Assembly: GCA_002168015.1 (NCBI GenBank)
Contig: NHCX01000081.1
Coordinates: 5,616 to 11,886, forward strand
DNA from: Verrucomicrobia bacterium TMED44
GTDB taxonomy: Bacteria; Verrucomicrobiota; Verrucomicrobiia; Opitutales; Seribacteraceae
Direction of reading: 5' to 3'
Length of the DNA: 6,271 nt
The notes under the pieces were generated by a model, which made no database searches, had not been told where the DNA came from, and worked only from the letters and a program-made list of their open reading frames with translations. The translations under genes and the position numbers were made by a program. Of the stretch, positions 5,885 through 6,271 are shown one piece after another. The stretch's first letter is position 1. Every line of letters starts with the position of its first letter.

Positions 5885-6271
5885 CTAATTTTCGACATAC
5901 GAACGATTCACCTGCTCACCAATACTGATCATTTCTTTCATGGTTCAGGCAAAAATCTTTCCATCCGCATAGGCTAATCTAGGCAACGACGAAGTCTCTC
6001 CTGTCCGCCCCAAGTCACTTACAGAAACGAGTGCATCCTCATCAAAGGTATTTACATTCCATTTTAAAACATAAACCATCCCTACCATAGTCGGAAAATA
6101 AATCAAATCCCTCACCAAAATAGGAGGTGCTCAGGAAACATCACCCCACCCATTCCCCGCGATTCTTTTATCCATAGCCCCCTGAAAGCCGTCCGCATTT
6201 TTCTTATTATTGGGTACTGTCTTGCCCCACGAAACTTCTTCATCTTTTCCTTTCTGACCAATTACCTGAGC
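5885..6271 (-). pseudogene. PQQ/BamB-like beta-propeller protein, C-terminal end with two in-frame TGA codons
   Basis: Reading leftward from base 6271 in one frame gives 129 codons ending in TAG at 5887-5885. The reading is protein-like throughout, including NNKKNADGFQGAMDKRIAG, then GNGWGDVS, APPILVRDLIYFPTMVGMVY, VLKWNVNTFDEDALVSVSDL, GRTGETSSLPRLAYADGKIF and TMKEMISIGEQ. This resembles the last blades of PQQ-like/BamB-like propeller proteins in Verrucomicrobia and Planctomycetes, where a late blade reads like IYFPTM.G.VYV and the chain closes near a KE-x-IxIG motif. Two TGA codons interrupt it: 6133-6131 (after GWGDVS) and 5947-5945 (between GKIFA and TMKEM). The second falls where I recall Arg being common, consistent with CGA to TGA. 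There is no frameshift. TGA is used as an ordinary stop by the neighbouring exported-protein gene, so genome-wide recoding is unlikely. The gene begins beyond the right edge. Confidence 0.7.

Noticed and set aside
5885..6271. TGA as a sense codon genome-wide (Trp or Gly code) or selenocysteine
   Set aside because: The adjacent exported-protein gene ends at TGA inside a terminator, and reading through it would give nonsense antisense to another gene. Trp is encoded by TGG throughout. No convincing SECIS-like hairpin was seen after either TGA, and neither site is a typical Cys/Sec context.
1..6271. CRISPR arrays, tRNA or rRNA genes, insertion-sequence ends, integrase or attachment sites
   Set aside because: No direct-repeat array, cloverleaf, rRNA segment, transposase-like frame or terminal inverted repeats with target duplication could be found by eye.

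Overview
This 6.3 kb window most resembles a chromosomal segment from a Verrucomicrobia-type bacterium, probably in or near the Opitutae. I infer this from the style of its proteins. These include a secreted esterase with a Trp/Tyr-rich FPWVY module, a TIGR03643/DUF2805-type small protein, a verrucomicrobial-looking exported protein of unknown function, and a PQQ/BamB-like beta-propeller C-terminus. Ribosome-binding sites are weak or absent before most genes, and base composition is moderate. No rRNA, tRNA, CRISPR array, integrase or insertion sequence was seen.

Left part (1-3117, minus strand): a two-gene ABC operon. A LolD/MacB/YbbA-type ATPase is followed 4 bases later by a large FtsX-type permease that runs off the left edge with at least 789 residues visible. 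Together they look like a YbbA-YbbP type system: a mechanotransmission-style transporter with two FtsX-like modules and a large extracytoplasmic domain, not a classical importer.

Middle (3118-4505): an AT-rich divergent intergenic region, then a secreted alpha/beta-hydrolase of the PHB-depolymerase/feruloyl-esterase (LpqC, CE1-like) type on the plus strand. Its layout is signal peptide, aromatic-rich module, Asp/Ser/Lys-rich linker, and catalytic domain with a visible Ser-Asp-His triad.

Right part (4506-6271): a TIGR03643/DUF2805 gene on the plus strand converges on a minus-strand gene for an exported protein of unknown function. A small hairpin between them, flanked by A/T runs on both sides, probably terminates both transcripts and overlaps the last codons of the minus-strand gene. 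At the right edge, also on the minus strand, is the 3' end of a PQQ-like propeller gene with two in-frame TGA codons. It looks like a decaying pseudogene, but recoding or sequence error needs excluding.

The most interesting points are the TGA-interrupted propeller gene, the unusual N-terminal aromatic module on the esterase, and the divergent pairing of a secreted esterase with a YbbAP-like exporter. I do not see convincing evidence of an entirely new biological system in this window.
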